Counted from the stretch's first letter, positions 6,724 to 13,684 are shown. The stretch: 34,351 nucleotides of DNA from an uncultured Alphaproteobacteria bacterium (GCA_944393235.1 CALXZJ010000014.1:1-34351); one strand, 5' to 3'. Translations and numbers: made by a program. The notes: generated by a model from the letters alone, not told the origin.

Positions 6724-7146
6724 ATGAAGAAAAAAATATTCTTTATAACTTTATGCATTCTGATGTTTCCTATTTTGTGGAAAATATTTGTTTTTTTAAA
6801 GATTGATACCTGCTTGGATAATCGCGGTGTATGGGATTATGATTCTCAAAAATGCCGTCATGATTGCTTGAAATGGCATAAAGATTTTGGTTGTATCAAA
6901 TTAACGGAAGAAGAAACCCAAACTATACAGAACTGTCTGTCTTCCGTAAATTGTATAACCAATGAAATGTACCAGCAAATATGTTTGCGTAATCAAAAGG
7001 CATATAATCCAGATACAAATATCTGTAAGTTTGATTTTATTGAAAACGAATGTCACAAACTTGTCGGTAATTGGATATATCCCGATATTTGTTTGATACG
7101 ACATGATACAACGCGATACAAAACGATACAAAAGTTGGCAACGTGA
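6724..7146 (+). CDS. Membrane-anchored or exported Cys-rich protein
   Basis: 140 residues. An N-terminal hydrophobic helix (IFFITLCILMFPILWKIFVF, residues 5-24) acts as signal or anchor. The rest has many cysteines (in TCLDNRG, KCRHDC, GCIKL, NCLSSVNC, ICKFD, ECHKL, ICLIR), which implies a disulfide-bonded periplasmic domain. No family recognised. It follows the mini-leader gene and resembles the exported partner proteins at 9367, 9813 and 29167 in position, so immunity is possible. The last residues (DTTRYKTIQKLAT) are encoded by the GATACAA repeats of the next intergenic block. The natural C-terminus may therefore have been replaced by recombination. Confidence 0.65.
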   Translation: MKKKIFFITLCILMFPILWKIFVFLKIDTCLDNRGVWDYDSQKCRHDCLKWHKDFGCIKLTEEETQTIQNCLSSVNCITNEMYQQICLRNQKAYNPDTNICKFDFIENECHKLVGNWIYPDICLIRHDTTRYKTIQKLAT

Positions 7147-7306
7147 TACAAAAAAGGGTGTTACATTTTTTAAAAAATATGATAAATAAAAAAGTATAGT
7201 CGGGAGACAGAAGGTTTTTTAAGCCTATGTTCCCGACTTTTTTCACAACAACTTTGACCGTCTCTGTTTAAATAGGGGCGGTTTTTTAATGAAAGGAAAA
7301 AATCAA
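7091..7306 (+). repeat. Cassette-upstream intergenic repeat, copy 2
   Basis: Near-identical to 3597-3793: four GATACAA units, GGGTGTTACATTTTTT, the GTCGGG/CCCGAC hairpin with T-run, and the ACCGTCTCTGT hairpin with T6 just before AAAGGA. The first repeats overlap the 3' end of the 6724 gene. Confidence 0.75.
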
Positions 7307-8038
7307 ATGAACAATCTTTTTCAAAACAATTACGAAAGTGAGAATGATAAGAGGTTGGATAAAAAGTTCAGTTATAATTATCAGGTGATAAAGAAGATGT
7401 ATCCGAAGGCAAGTGAATTGACGGAAGAAGAAGTAAGAGAAATTATTCGAAAATATTACCAAGCGCCTCAAGGTCAGGAAGAGCAAGCGATAAAAGATTA
7501 CATCAGCCAAAAAGAACCGGAGTGGCAAACACAGTATTTTGATGAAGATGATGATTTGGCACATAATACAAACTTATCAGAAAATATTTTAGGCAAAGCT
7601 AAAGATATCTGGAATATTGCTACAGATACGGTAAAATATACCCCTGAGGCAATAGGCGAATTGGTGGCTGACGCAAATATAGCTTATAGACATTGGAAAG
7701 ATATGAACAGAACCGGGAAAAAACTTGTTAATAAATACGGTAACAATGCCGCTGCAAATATAGATGATTATTATCATTCGTTATTACAGTGTCAATTGGC
7801 AAAAATAAGTCCCGTGAGCCGAAAATATGGATTGGCGCTTGGATATGGCAAAGAGATATATGATTATTACAAGAAAAAAAATCATATGTCTTCCGATGAA
7901 CTCATTAAAGATATGCAAAAAGATTTGCATAATAACATTTATGGCAGTAACATAGGAAAAAAGTATAGGAACAAACCATGTCAGGAGCTGTTGGATGAAT
8001 TCAGAACCGAAAATATGCGTCAAGAAAAAATTTACTAA
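7307..8038 (+). CDS. Leader effector with DxYxH...KDLHNN C-terminal domain
   Basis: 243 residues. Leader at 1-75, an acidic junction (FDEDDDLAH), then a helical domain. That domain has DDYYHS, a LALGYGKEIYDYY helix and KDMQKDLHNNIYGSNIGKKY near the end. D.Y.H plus DLHNN-x-x-G is the hallmark of a family that resembles DUF6973, found in C-terminal regions of bacterial and phage proteins; its activity is unknown to me. The same domain occurs in 29848-30669 and in relics at 6272 and 13042-13227. The start at 7307 is preferred over ATG 7289, because the 7289 ATG lies inside the ribosome binding site (ATGAAAGGA). The gene at 7995 overlaps its 3' end. Confidence 0.75.
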   Translation: MNNLFQNNYESENDKRLDKKFSYNYQVIKKMYPKASELTEEEVREIIRKYYQAPQGQEEQAIKDYISQKEPEWQTQYFDEDDDLAHNTNLSENILGKAKDIWNIATDTVKYTPEAIGELVADANIAYRHWKDMNRTGKKLVNKYGNNAAANIDDYYHSLLQCQLAKISPVSRKYGLALGYGKEIYDYYKKKNHMSSDELIKDMQKDLHNNIYGSNIGKKYRNKPCQELLDEFRTENMRQEKIY

Positions 8039-8210
8039 AATAAAGAATATACCTCTTTATATTATCGGTTGGTTTACAATTATATTTATCTGCTTTTTAT
8101 TGTTTTTCCCGTATTATGCTAAATATCAATTTATGCAAAAATGCAGGCAGGAAAATCATACTGCAGAATGGTGTCAAAAAGTGTGGCATGAATTAAGAGA
8201 ATTTGACTGA
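7995..8210 (+). CDS. Small single-TM protein overlapping a DLHNN effector
   Basis: 71 residues. Basic N-terminus (MNSEPKICVKKKFTKIKN), one TM helix (LYIIGWFTIIFICFLLFF), then a short tail with KCRQENHTAEWCQKVW (two Cys, likely periplasmic). It overlaps the preceding effector by 44 bp in another frame, so the two are translationally coupled. The 30713 protein has the same plan (TM helix, then QCMQNF....YAECESAIVW) after the other DLHNN effector. I infer a dedicated membrane partner, most simply immunity. No family known. Confidence 0.6.
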   Translation: MNSEPKICVKKKFTKIKNIPLYIIGWFTIIFICFLLFFPYYAKYQFMQKCRQENHTAEWCQKVWHELREFD

Positions 8211-8212
8211 AA

Positions 8213-8239
8213 GCAGCCGCCCGTTTGGGCGGTTTTTTT
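8213..8239 (+). terminator. Intrinsic terminator before the 8257 cassette
   Basis: CCGCCCGTTTGGGCGG hairpin followed by T7, ending about 18 nt before the start codon of the next gene. A decayed version lies at 13447-13466. Confidence 0.8.
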
Positions 8240-8256
8240 ATGAAAGGAAAGAAAAA

Positions 8257-9297
8257 ATGAACAGTCTATTTCAAAACAATTACGAAAGTGAGAATGATAG
8301 AAAACTGGATAAAAAGTTTAGTTACAATTATCAGGTAATAAAGAACATGTACCCAAAGGCAAGTGAATTGCCGGAAGAAGAGGTCAAAGAAATTATCCGA
8401 AAATATTACCAAGCGCCTCAAGGGCAAGAAGAGCAAGTTATAAAAAATTACATCAGCCAAAAGGAACCCGAATGGCAGCAATTATACGGATTGGATTATG
8501 AGGATAAAGAAGAAAATCAAAATCAAGATTCAAATTCCTTTTGGCAGTCGCCACAAAACAATGACTTTTGGGGCGGCTATGGCAACAAACAGAATACATC
8601 GTCTTTAACAACACCACAAGGCTCTAACAATACCCAAACTTTGGGCGATTATTTTACGGATAATATGACTGATTCCGGTTATACGTTGCAAAACAGGCTA
8701 AATCAAGCACAAGAGGCACAACAATCCGATGTATCTGATCCGTTCGGCGAGTTAAAAGAAGCTTTAATAAATTTTGAAGATACACCGGATTATCCGTATA
8801 TGGATAAAGTTGGGAATATAACCACTTGTGTTGGCAATTTGGATGAAGATTTTGAAGAGTTTGCCAGCCATCCGTGGCGTATTCGCGGCACCGGTAGATT
8901 GGCAACCAGACAGGAAAAATGGATGGCTTATCAAAATTTGCTGGCAGCCAAAAAGCCGAACTATCGTGCATACTATTACAAAGATAAGACAAATTTAAGC
9001 ATACCGATGGATTATTGTAAACAACTGTTGGATGAAGGGATTAAAAGCCGAGATAGCGAACTCCGAAAAGGCATTCCCAATTATGATAAAATGAGCCAGA
9101 ATATGAAAAATGCTTTGTTGGAAACACATTATACCTCTAATATTTTGCCGTGGCCGCACCTGAAAGACGGCGCCAGAGGCCTGGATCAGGAATACTTATG
9201 CGGAGAATTAGAGCGTGATACCACAGGCCGACCGGATTTGGTAGAGAGAAACGCATGGGCCAAAGAACAATGTTTGAAAGGATATTTTATCAAATAA
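8257..9297 (+). CDS. Leader effector with GH24-type lysozyme domain
   Basis: 346 residues. Leader 1-75, Q/N linker with NNDFWGGYGNKQN, then LGDYFTDNMTDSGYTLQNRL, and from about 165 a lysozyme-like domain. EDTPDYPYMDKVGNIT gives E174, D183, T189, which is the GH24 E-x8-D-x5-T triad. The domain should cut the glycan strand of peptidoglycan. It lacks a signal sequence, so it must be delivered or released by lysis. Two lipoprotein genes follow, which suggests a cell-wall toxin with periplasmic immunity. It could instead be a virion lysin that opens the wall at infection. Start chosen at MNSLF (8257) after GAAAGGAAAG; an ATG at 8240 lies within that site. Confidence 0.8.
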   Translation: MNSLFQNNYESENDRKLDKKFSYNYQVIKNMYPKASELPEEEVKEIIRKYYQAPQGQEEQVIKNYISQKEPEWQQLYGLDYEDKEENQNQDSNSFWQSPQNNDFWGGYGNKQNTSSLTTPQGSNNTQTLGDYFTDNMTDSGYTLQNRLNQAQEAQQSDVSDPFGELKEALINFEDTPDYPYMDKVGNITTCVGNLDEDFEEFASHPWRIRGTGRLATRQEKWMAYQNLLAAKKPNYRAYYYKDKTNLSIPMDYCKQLLDEGIKSRDSELRKGIPNYDKMSQNMKNALLETHYTSNILPWPHLKDGARGLDQEYLCGELERDTTGRPDLVERNAWAKEQCLKGYFIK

Positions 9298-9366
9298 AAC
9301 CTTGCCAAAGAGATTATGGTTGGTTATGATTGATTACAATCAAACAAAGAAACAAACGGAGAAATA

Positions 9367-9774
9367 ATGAAAAAGCAGATAATATCGGCCGTTAGCATCG
9401 TCGTATTGGGCATAAGCCTAAGCGCTTGCAAGAAAGAGGTGAAGTTTGTGGATGAGATATTTTACAATCCGCTGGAATCGCTTTCCGGAGACGGGACAGA
9501 CATATTAACCCCAACGCGGGTAACGGCTTATCTTGCCGATAATATATTTTATGAAGATTGTAATTTGTTAGAGAACAGAGAAGGGTATATAAAGTTTGAG
9601 TGCGGTCCGGTTTATGAGCACCGTGAACCCAAACCGAAAAATTACCAGATGGATTTTGTGGTTTATGAAGTTGTCCCTTCAAACTTTAGCTTTTGCAAAT
9701 ATAAGATCAGGCGGACGGATATCTGGCGGGATACCGGTAAACCATCTCTTATCAGTTCTTATTGCATCAAATAA
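9367..9774 (+). CDS. Lipoprotein, candidate immunity to the adjacent lysozyme effector (copy 1)
   Basis: 135 residues with a lipoprotein signal peptide and lipobox LSAC (C21), then a compact domain with KFVDEIFYNPLESLSG, NIFYEDCNLLEN, KFECGPVYEHREPKPKNY and a YKIRRTDIW strand. The three later cysteines besides C21 that I can place (EDC, FEC, SFC) and a C-terminal SSYCIK suggest disulfides. No named family. It is 70 bp downstream of a GH24 effector and has a tandem paralogue at 9813. Periplasmic lipoproteins that block lysozymes are a known immunity solution, so I infer that role. A GGAGAAATA ribosome binding site precedes ATG. Confidence 0.7.
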   Translation: MKKQIISAVSIVVLGISLSACKKEVKFVDEIFYNPLESLSGDGTDILTPTRVTAYLADNIFYEDCNLLENREGYIKFECGPVYEHREPKPKNYQMDFVVYEVVPSNFSFCKYKIRRTDIWRDTGKPSLISSYCIK

Positions 9775-9812
9775 TGTTTGAATTGTACAACAAAGAAACA
9801 AACGGGGGAATA

Positions 9813-10220
9813 ATGAAAAAGCAGGTAATATCGGCCGGTATCATCGTATTGGGCATAAGCCTAAGTGCTTGCAAGAAAGAGGTGAAGTTTGTGGATGAGA
9901 TATTTTACAATCCGCTGGAATCCCTTTCTGGTAATATGGGAACGATTACTCTAACGCCGACACGGGAAATATCAAAACTCGGAGACAATATATTTTATAC
10001 TGATTGTAATTTGTTAGAGAACAGGAAAGGGTATTTGAAGTTTGAATGCGGACCTGATTATGAGCACCGTGAACCCAAACCGAAAAACTACCGGATGGAT
10101 TTTGTGGTTTATGAAGTTGTCCCTTCAAACTTTAGCTTTTGCAAATATAAGATCAGGCGGACGGATATCTGGCGGAATACCGGGAAACCATCTCTTATCA
10201 GTTTTTATTGTATCAAATGA
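9813..10220 (+). CDS. Lipoprotein, candidate immunity (tandem copy 2)
   Basis: 135 residues, a clear duplicate of the 9367 protein. Lipobox LSAC is at C20. Nearly identical stretches are KKEVKFVDEIFYNPLESLSG and REPKPKNY.MDFVVYEVVP. The differences concentrate in the middle (NMGTITLTPTREISKLGDN versus DGTDILTPTRVTAYLADN), as expected if specificity diverged. GGGGGAATA before ATG 9813 fixes the start; an upstream in-frame ATG at 9762 lies inside the previous gene. Tandem immunity copies against related effectors are common in polymorphic toxin loci. Confidence 0.7.
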   Translation: MKKQVISAGIIVLGISLSACKKEVKFVDEIFYNPLESLSGNMGTITLTPTREISKLGDNIFYTDCNLLENRKGYLKFECGPDYEHREPKPKNYRMDFVVYEVVPSNFSFCKYKIRRTDIWRNTGKPSLISFYCIK

Positions 10221-10261
10221 TGTTTGAATTGTGCAACAAAAGGCGAGACATTTTATCTGAA

Positions 10262-10394
10262 AAAATGCTATAAAAGAAGTACAGTCGGGAGACAGAAAGT
10301 TTTTTTAAGCTTATGTCCCCGACTTTTTTAACAACAACTTTGACCGTCTCTGTTTAAATAGGGGCGGTTTTTTTAATGAAAGGAAAAAAATTAA
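10262..10394 (+). repeat. Cassette-upstream intergenic repeat, copy 3
   Basis: Shares the part from the TATAAAAGAAGTACAGTCGGG region on: GTCGGGAGACAG/CCCCGAC hairpin with T6, AACAACAACTTTGACC, and the GTTTAAATAGGGGCGG hairpin with T7 directly before AAAGGA. The GATACAA units of copies 1 and 2 are missing. Confidence 0.7.
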
Positions 10395-11180
10395 ATGAAC
10401 AATCTTTTTCAAAACAATTACGAAAGTGAGAATGATAGAAAACTGGATAAAAAGTTCAGTTATAATTATCAGGTAATAAAGAACATGTACCCAAAGGCAA
10501 GTGAATTGCCGGAAGACGAAGTCAGAGGAATTATCCGAAAATATTACCAAGCACCCAAAGGGCAAGAAGAACAAGCGATAAAAGATTACATCCGGCAAAA
10601 AGAACCCGAATGGCAGCAATTATACGGATTGGATGATGAGGATAAAGAAGAGGCGGAAAATGCAAATTCTTTTTGGTCAAGCAGTGATAAAATGAATATA
10701 CATTTTAATAAAATTGATAATCTGTCAAAAAGAAAAATTAAACCTGTACTAAGAGCTGAATTTAATGGAGAAAAATTCACGGTTGTTGATGAAGATAATA
10801 ATGTATATGGAAGTTTTAGGGCTCAATCAGGTTTTCCTCAGTTTCAGTATAAAGGCGCAACAAACGTTGCGGATAAAGGACCAATCCCTGAAGGAAAGTG
10901 GCTGTTAAAGTATTCCGATATTGAGGATTTTAAAATGCCGTATGATGAAAACCCCAGCTTTTTAAACTCTTGGGGACGAAGAAGAATTAAATTGACACCA
11001 TTGCTATCGCCGGAGAAAAGGTTTGGTCGTGATGGATTTTATCTACACGGCAGTTATAATGGCTTAGGATCTGCAGGATGTATAGATTTAGGACTTGAGA
11101 TGCCCGGATTTAGCAGAATAATTGATGCTTATGGTGATGATATTCCGGTAACGGTCAAATATAAATCTGATTCTTGGTAA
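10395..11180 (+). CDS. Leader effector with L,D-transpeptidase-like (DUF2778-like) domain
   Basis: 261 residues. Leader 1-75, short linker (AENANSFWSSSD), then a beta-rich domain (about 95-261). It includes VVDEDNNVYGSFRAQSG, NVADKGPIPEGKW and the catalytic signature LHGSYNGLGSAGCIDLG (H218, C229). The H...GS.GC pattern and the preceding KGPIPEG are typical of YkuD/DUF2778-type enzymes. Type VI effectors such as Tlde1 use this fold against peptidoglycan stem peptides. I infer a cell-wall toxin. Two overlapping membrane-protein genes follow and are candidate immunity or release factors. Leader DNA is nearly identical to the other copies, while the C-terminal part has no relative in the window. 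Confidence 0.8.
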   Translation: MNNLFQNNYESENDRKLDKKFSYNYQVIKNMYPKASELPEDEVRGIIRKYYQAPKGQEEQAIKDYIRQKEPEWQQLYGLDDEDKEEAENANSFWSSSDKMNIHFNKIDNLSKRKIKPVLRAEFNGEKFTVVDEDNNVYGSFRAQSGFPQFQYKGATNVADKGPIPEGKWLLKYSDIEDFKMPYDENPSFLNSWGRRRIKLTPLLSPEKRFGRDGFYLHGSYNGLGSAGCIDLGLEMPGFSRIIDAYGDDIPVTVKYKSDSW

Positions 11181-11215
11181 TATGTTTTTAATGATTAAAA
11201 TATATCATATTTGAT

Positions 11216-11356
11216 ATGAAAAAACAGATCGTGTTAAAATTTATATTTTTCATTTTGGGCGTTCTTATAGGTTGCTGGTGGCTAAAATTAGATATATTTC
11301 AGGCGTATAACGTCGGGCAATCTTTATTTGACGAGGTATATATATGGCCTTGTTAG
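11216..11356 (+). CDS. Small membrane protein after the L,D-transpeptidase-like effector
   Basis: 46 residues. MKKQIVLK is followed by a hydrophobic helix (FIFFILGVLIGCWWL) and a short polar tail. The GC after the helix could be a lipobox-like site (LIGC), so it may be a tiny lipoprotein rather than a TM protein. Its 3' end overlaps the next gene by 13 bp. The spacing suggests an operon: effector, this protein, then the three-helix protein. Function inferred only from context. Confidence 0.5.
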   Translation: MKKQIVLKFIFFILGVLIGCWWLKLDIFQAYNVGQSLFDEVYIWPC

Positions 11357-11619
11357 AAAAGAAAATACTGTTGGGATTTTATGAATTTTGGCTGATTGTA
11401 TCAGTGCTTTTTATATTAAGCCAAGGGTTTAACACATATGTTTTATGTCATTTGTATTTTGTCTTGGCTGTGCCGTTGTTGGGAATTTGGCTTTTATATA
11501 AAGATAAAAACATAACATATATTTGTATTGGCTTTTTATTTTCATATTTAATTATGCAGATATTGTATTCACCCTGGTTGGTACAAAAAACGTTGCATTG
11601 GTTATATTTTTATCCATGA
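11344..11619 (+). CDS. Three-helix membrane protein, candidate immunity
   Basis: 91 residues with three likely TM helices (about 10-27, 33-50, 58-78) and little soluble sequence; it ends LVQKTLHWLYFYP. It overlaps the upstream small gene by 13 bp, suggesting coupled translation. Integral membrane proteins commonly protect against envelope-acting effectors, so I tentatively pair it with the 10395 L,D-transpeptidase-like protein. It could also be a small holin. No recognisable family. Sequence immediately after its stop switches to a truncated leader copy, a recombination joint. Confidence 0.6.
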   Translation: MALLEKKILLGFYEFWLIVSVLFILSQGFNTYVLCHLYFVLAVPLLGIWLLYKDKNITYICIGFLFSYLIMQILYSPWLVQKTLHWLYFYP

Positions 11620-11638
11620 TTTTTTAGACTGTGGTATC

Positions 11639-12607
11639 ATCCGAAAATATTACCAAGCGCCCAAAGGACAGGAAGAGCAAGTCATAAAAAATTACATCAG
11701 CCAAAAAGAACCCGAATGGCAGCAATTATACGGATTGGATGATGAGGGTAAAGAAGAAAACCAAAATCAAGATTCAAATTCCTTTTGGCAGCCGACGCAA
11801 AACAATGATTTTTGGGGCGGCTATGGCAACAAACAGAATACATCGTCTTCAACCATACAACCGATGACGGAACAGGAGCGTCAAAAAGCTAAGACACTGG
11901 CATCTCAAATCAGACCGGAAATCCCAAACACTTATACCGATTATCTGGCACAAAATACGGCGGATATGGTATACGGTGCCGGACGCGCCTTAAACGGGCT
12001 AACCGGTGGTGGACTGGATTATTTAGGATACAGATACGGAATTGATACGCGTATGGAAGATTATTTAGATTTCAAAGATGAAGAAGGCACGGGCAATCTT
12101 ACCCGTCAATTAGGAAATATGGCACAACTCGGCGGCTTGGGAATGAGCGCATATAGCTTGGGCAGAACAGGAACAAATGTTATAGGGCCGCATTATAACA
12201 GTTGGCAAATCGGCAGAGCCTACGACCGGCTCAGCAAAAACCCCTATCAGGGCTCGGGACAGGATGTAATTGCCCGTATGAAAAACCATAACGGCGAAAC
12301 CGTTCTGTTGCAAAGAGGCGAAGCCATCCCAGGACAGAATGGCGAGGTTATTACATCGGGGAAAGATTTGTTTAGAGAGACAGGCACAAAAAGCAACTAC
12401 GGCTTAAATAAAGCGATATATAAACATAATGTTTCAAGAGGTGAGGCTACAGGAATTCCCGGGTATATCAAACGAACACCTGTAGAAAGTTCACCTTATG
12501 GGCAAAATATATATGAAATATCAAGACCGGATGGGAAGTATAGAGTTATAACTTCAACCACCCCAAATGGTAAGACAATATCTTCAATGTACAAGATTGA
12601 TAGATAA
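11639..12607 (+). pseudogene. 5'-truncated effector cassette with BECR-like RNase tip (family 1)
   Basis: Enters the leader at IRKYYQAPKGQEEQ (about residue 47) without a start codon or the upstream repeat. It then runs intact through the Q/N linker, MTEQERQKAKTLASQIRPEI, the Gly-rich GLTGGGLDYLG segment, and a tip ending in YRVITSTTPNGKTISSMYKIDR. The only in-frame starts are internal, for example ATG at 11864. The tip resembles those at 5351-6118 and 31150-31410 (NYGLNKAIYKHNVS, GQNIY). It looks like a displaced orphan tip, as in CDI and Rhs loci, that can donate a toxin end by recombination. Small RNA B converges on it. Confidence 0.7.
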
Positions 12608-12742
12608 ACTTCCACTAGCTAACGCAAGTGGTATTAATTGTTCCGAACTTCGTTCGCCGGCCCAAAAGCTTCGCAAGCCTAACGGCTGGGCTGGTATGCC
12701 TACATCTACCTGCTCACGCAGGTAGTGTTACGTTCGAATCAT
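12608..12742. other. Hairpin-rich stretch between toxin stop and small RNA B
   Basis: No open frame of note. It holds several strong inverted repeats: CCACTAGCTAACGCAAGTGG, CCGAACTTCGTTCGCCGG, a GCCCA.../...TGGGC pair, and CTACCTGCTCACGCAGGTAG. RNAs A and C lie directly against their toxin stops, so this 135-nt insert is specific to this copy. It could be a host intergenic repeat or a second structured RNA. Confidence 0.5.
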
Positions 12743-12850
12743 AAAAAAGGCTCGCTTGAGCGAGCCTTTATCCATTCTCTTATCTTCTTTTCCGGCGAAT
12801 AATAAGGATACTAAATGAGCGGTCACCACTTTCCTATCTCATTAGTGGAT
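12743..12850 (-). ncRNA. Toxin-convergent small RNA B (family 1)
   Basis: A roughly 105-nt RNA with promoter 12857-12885 and a strong terminator (AAGGCTCGCT/AGCGAGCCTT with T6, 12743-12769). Stem 1 pairs 12814-12819 with 12838-12843 (AATGAG/CTCATT) around exactly 18 nt. Stem 2 pairs 12779-12783 with 12802-12806 in a 28-nt segment, and the GTATC linker is conserved. CCACT just 5' of stem 1 can pair with AGTGG inside its loop, which would make an H-type pseudoknot like those of type III antitoxins. It lies downstream of a family 1 tip. Confidence 0.75.
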
Positions 12851-12856
12851 ATTATC

Positions 12857-12885
12857 TATATACCATAAAACAAATAAAAAGTCAA
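12857..12885 (-). promoter_or_regulatory. Promoter of small RNA B
   Basis: TTGACT (12880-12885), 17-bp spacer, TATATA (12857-12862), minus strand. Spacer sequence nearly the same as for RNAs A and C. Confidence 0.78.
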
Positions 12886-12889
12886 GAAA

Positions 12890-13227
12890 AGATGCTGCCA
12901 GATGGAAAATGCGCGTTGTAACAACACCGATAGACGGAAGACGAAGTCAGAGGAATTATCCGAAAATATTACCAAGCACCCAAAGGGCAAGAAGAACAAG
13001 CGATAAAAGATTACATCCGGCAAAAAGAACCCGAATGGCAAACAAAGTATTTTGATGAAGATGATGATTTAAGTAAACCTTGGAAAAATACTTTAAATGA
13101 TTCTTATAAAGACTTGAAAAACAATATGTATGGCAGTGTCCTAGGGTCGGAAATAGACAATACAGGGTGCATAGAAATACTTGATCATTTACGAACAAGG
13201 AATATGAGAAATGAAGGGATTTATTAA
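12890..13227 (+). pseudogene. Recombinant relic: toxin tail fragment joined to truncated leader with short DLHNN-like end
   Basis: 12896-12936 reads PDGKMRVVTTPIDG in part, matching the tail of the 31150-31410 toxin (PDGKMQTVTTPINGQ). It then switches at a shared CGGAAG to the leader (EDEVRGIIRKYYQAPKGQEEQ). The leader runs on to WQTKYFDEDDDLSKPWKN and a short end, SYKDLKNNMYGSVLGSEI...HLRTRNMRNEGIY, which parallels the end of the 7307 protein (KDLHNNIYGSNIG...EFRTENMRQEKIY). Most of that effector domain is deleted, including D.Y.H. No usable start. It shows that cassettes are cut and joined at short homologies. Confidence 0.7.
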
Positions 13228-13309
13228 AGATTTTATCAATGCATAGGGATTTGCGACCATCATTTTTTTACTGGTTGTTATAACAGTTATTATTGCTGCA
13301 GAATTTTAA
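13211..13309 (+). pseudogene. Small TM protein interrupted by TAG
   Basis: MKGFIKDFINA, then TAG (13244-13246), then GFATIIFLLVVITVIIAAEF in the same frame: a single TM helix. It overlaps the end of the DLHNN-like relic, like the small TM genes at 6354 and 7995. As in cassette 1, the stop looks like TGG changed to TAG and is followed by GG. Confidence 0.45.
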
Positions 13310-13361
13310 TCTTTAAGATATCGCTCTTTTTAAAAAGCATATTTTAGTACGAAATGGTGCA

Positions 13362-13499
13362 ATGTGTTACATTTTTTAAAAAATATGATAAATAAAAAAG
13401 TATAATCGGAAGACGATGTGATAAGCAAAGTATCCCGTTTTAATAGCAATAAGCAACCGCCCGTTTGGGTGGTTTTTTAATGGAAGGATAGAATCAAAA
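13362..13499 (+). repeat. Decayed cassette-upstream repeat, copy 4
   Basis: GTGTTACATTTTTT and AAAAAGTATA followed by TCGGAAGAC match copies 1 and 2. The stretch then holds a weak CCGCCCGTTTGGGTGG hairpin with T6 and ATGGAAGGATAGAATCAAA, a damaged form of the ATGAAAGGA...ATCAAATG start region. The leader itself is gone. Confidence 0.6.
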
Positions 13500-13547
13500 A
13501 AAACGAAAACCGGGCAAACAGTTATTAAAAGCATATACAAAAAATAA
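13500..13547 (+). pseudogene. 3' relic of a family 2 RNase-like toxin
   Basis: One frame reads KTKTGQTVIKSIYKK and stops at TAA 13545-13547. This matches the end of the cassette 1 toxin (NGETVIKTMFRKIK). It directly abuts small RNA D, which is homologous to the RNA next to cassette 1. The rest of the toxin has been deleted while the RNA gene persists. Confidence 0.6.
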
Positions 13548-13650
13548 AAGCGATTGGGTGGGCGACCATTTCCACCATCAGACATTCGCAAGACGCCTCT
13601 AGAAAACGCCACGTTAGCCAGCTGGCCTTTCTGCTCTTCAATCGCTTCAT
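13537..13650 (-). ncRNA. Small RNA D (family 2, orphan)
   Basis: A roughly 110-nt RNA closed by a perfect 9-bp stem (13639-13647 with 13548-13556, AAGCGATTG/CAATCGCTT) that runs into TTTTATTTTTT. It has an internal GGTGG/CCACC hairpin. It aligns with RNA E through TGAAG-GCAGAAAGGC, GCTG, TTCTAGA and GAATG, while both stems differ by compensatory pairs. Its toxin is reduced to a 15-residue tail. The minus frame also contains a 40-codon ATG reading, but covariation argues for structure over coding. Confidence 0.65.
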
Positions 13651-13655
13651 GCTGT

Positions 13656-13684
13656 ATACTATATACCAAAGATAAAAAAGTCAA
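13656..13684 (-). promoter_or_regulatory. Promoter of small RNA D
   Basis: TTGACT (13679-13684) with TAGTAT at 17 bp (13656-13661); the overlapping TATATA lies at only 13 bp. It resembles the RNA A-C promoters with a 4-bp deletion in the spacer, so it may be weaker. Confidence 0.5.

Noticed and set aside
7770-7800. Minus-strand TTGACA near 7790 with an A/T-rich -10 at 16 bp as another small-RNA promoter
   Set aside because: It lies inside the DLHNN coding region with a poor -10 and no following stem-terminator structure, unlike the seven accepted sites.
13537-13650. RNA D as an mRNA for a 40-residue type I toxin peptide (MKRLKSRKASW...)
   Set aside because: The ATG has no clear ribosome binding site, and RNA E, its homologue, does not keep the frame. 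The stems covary instead, which favours a structural RNA.
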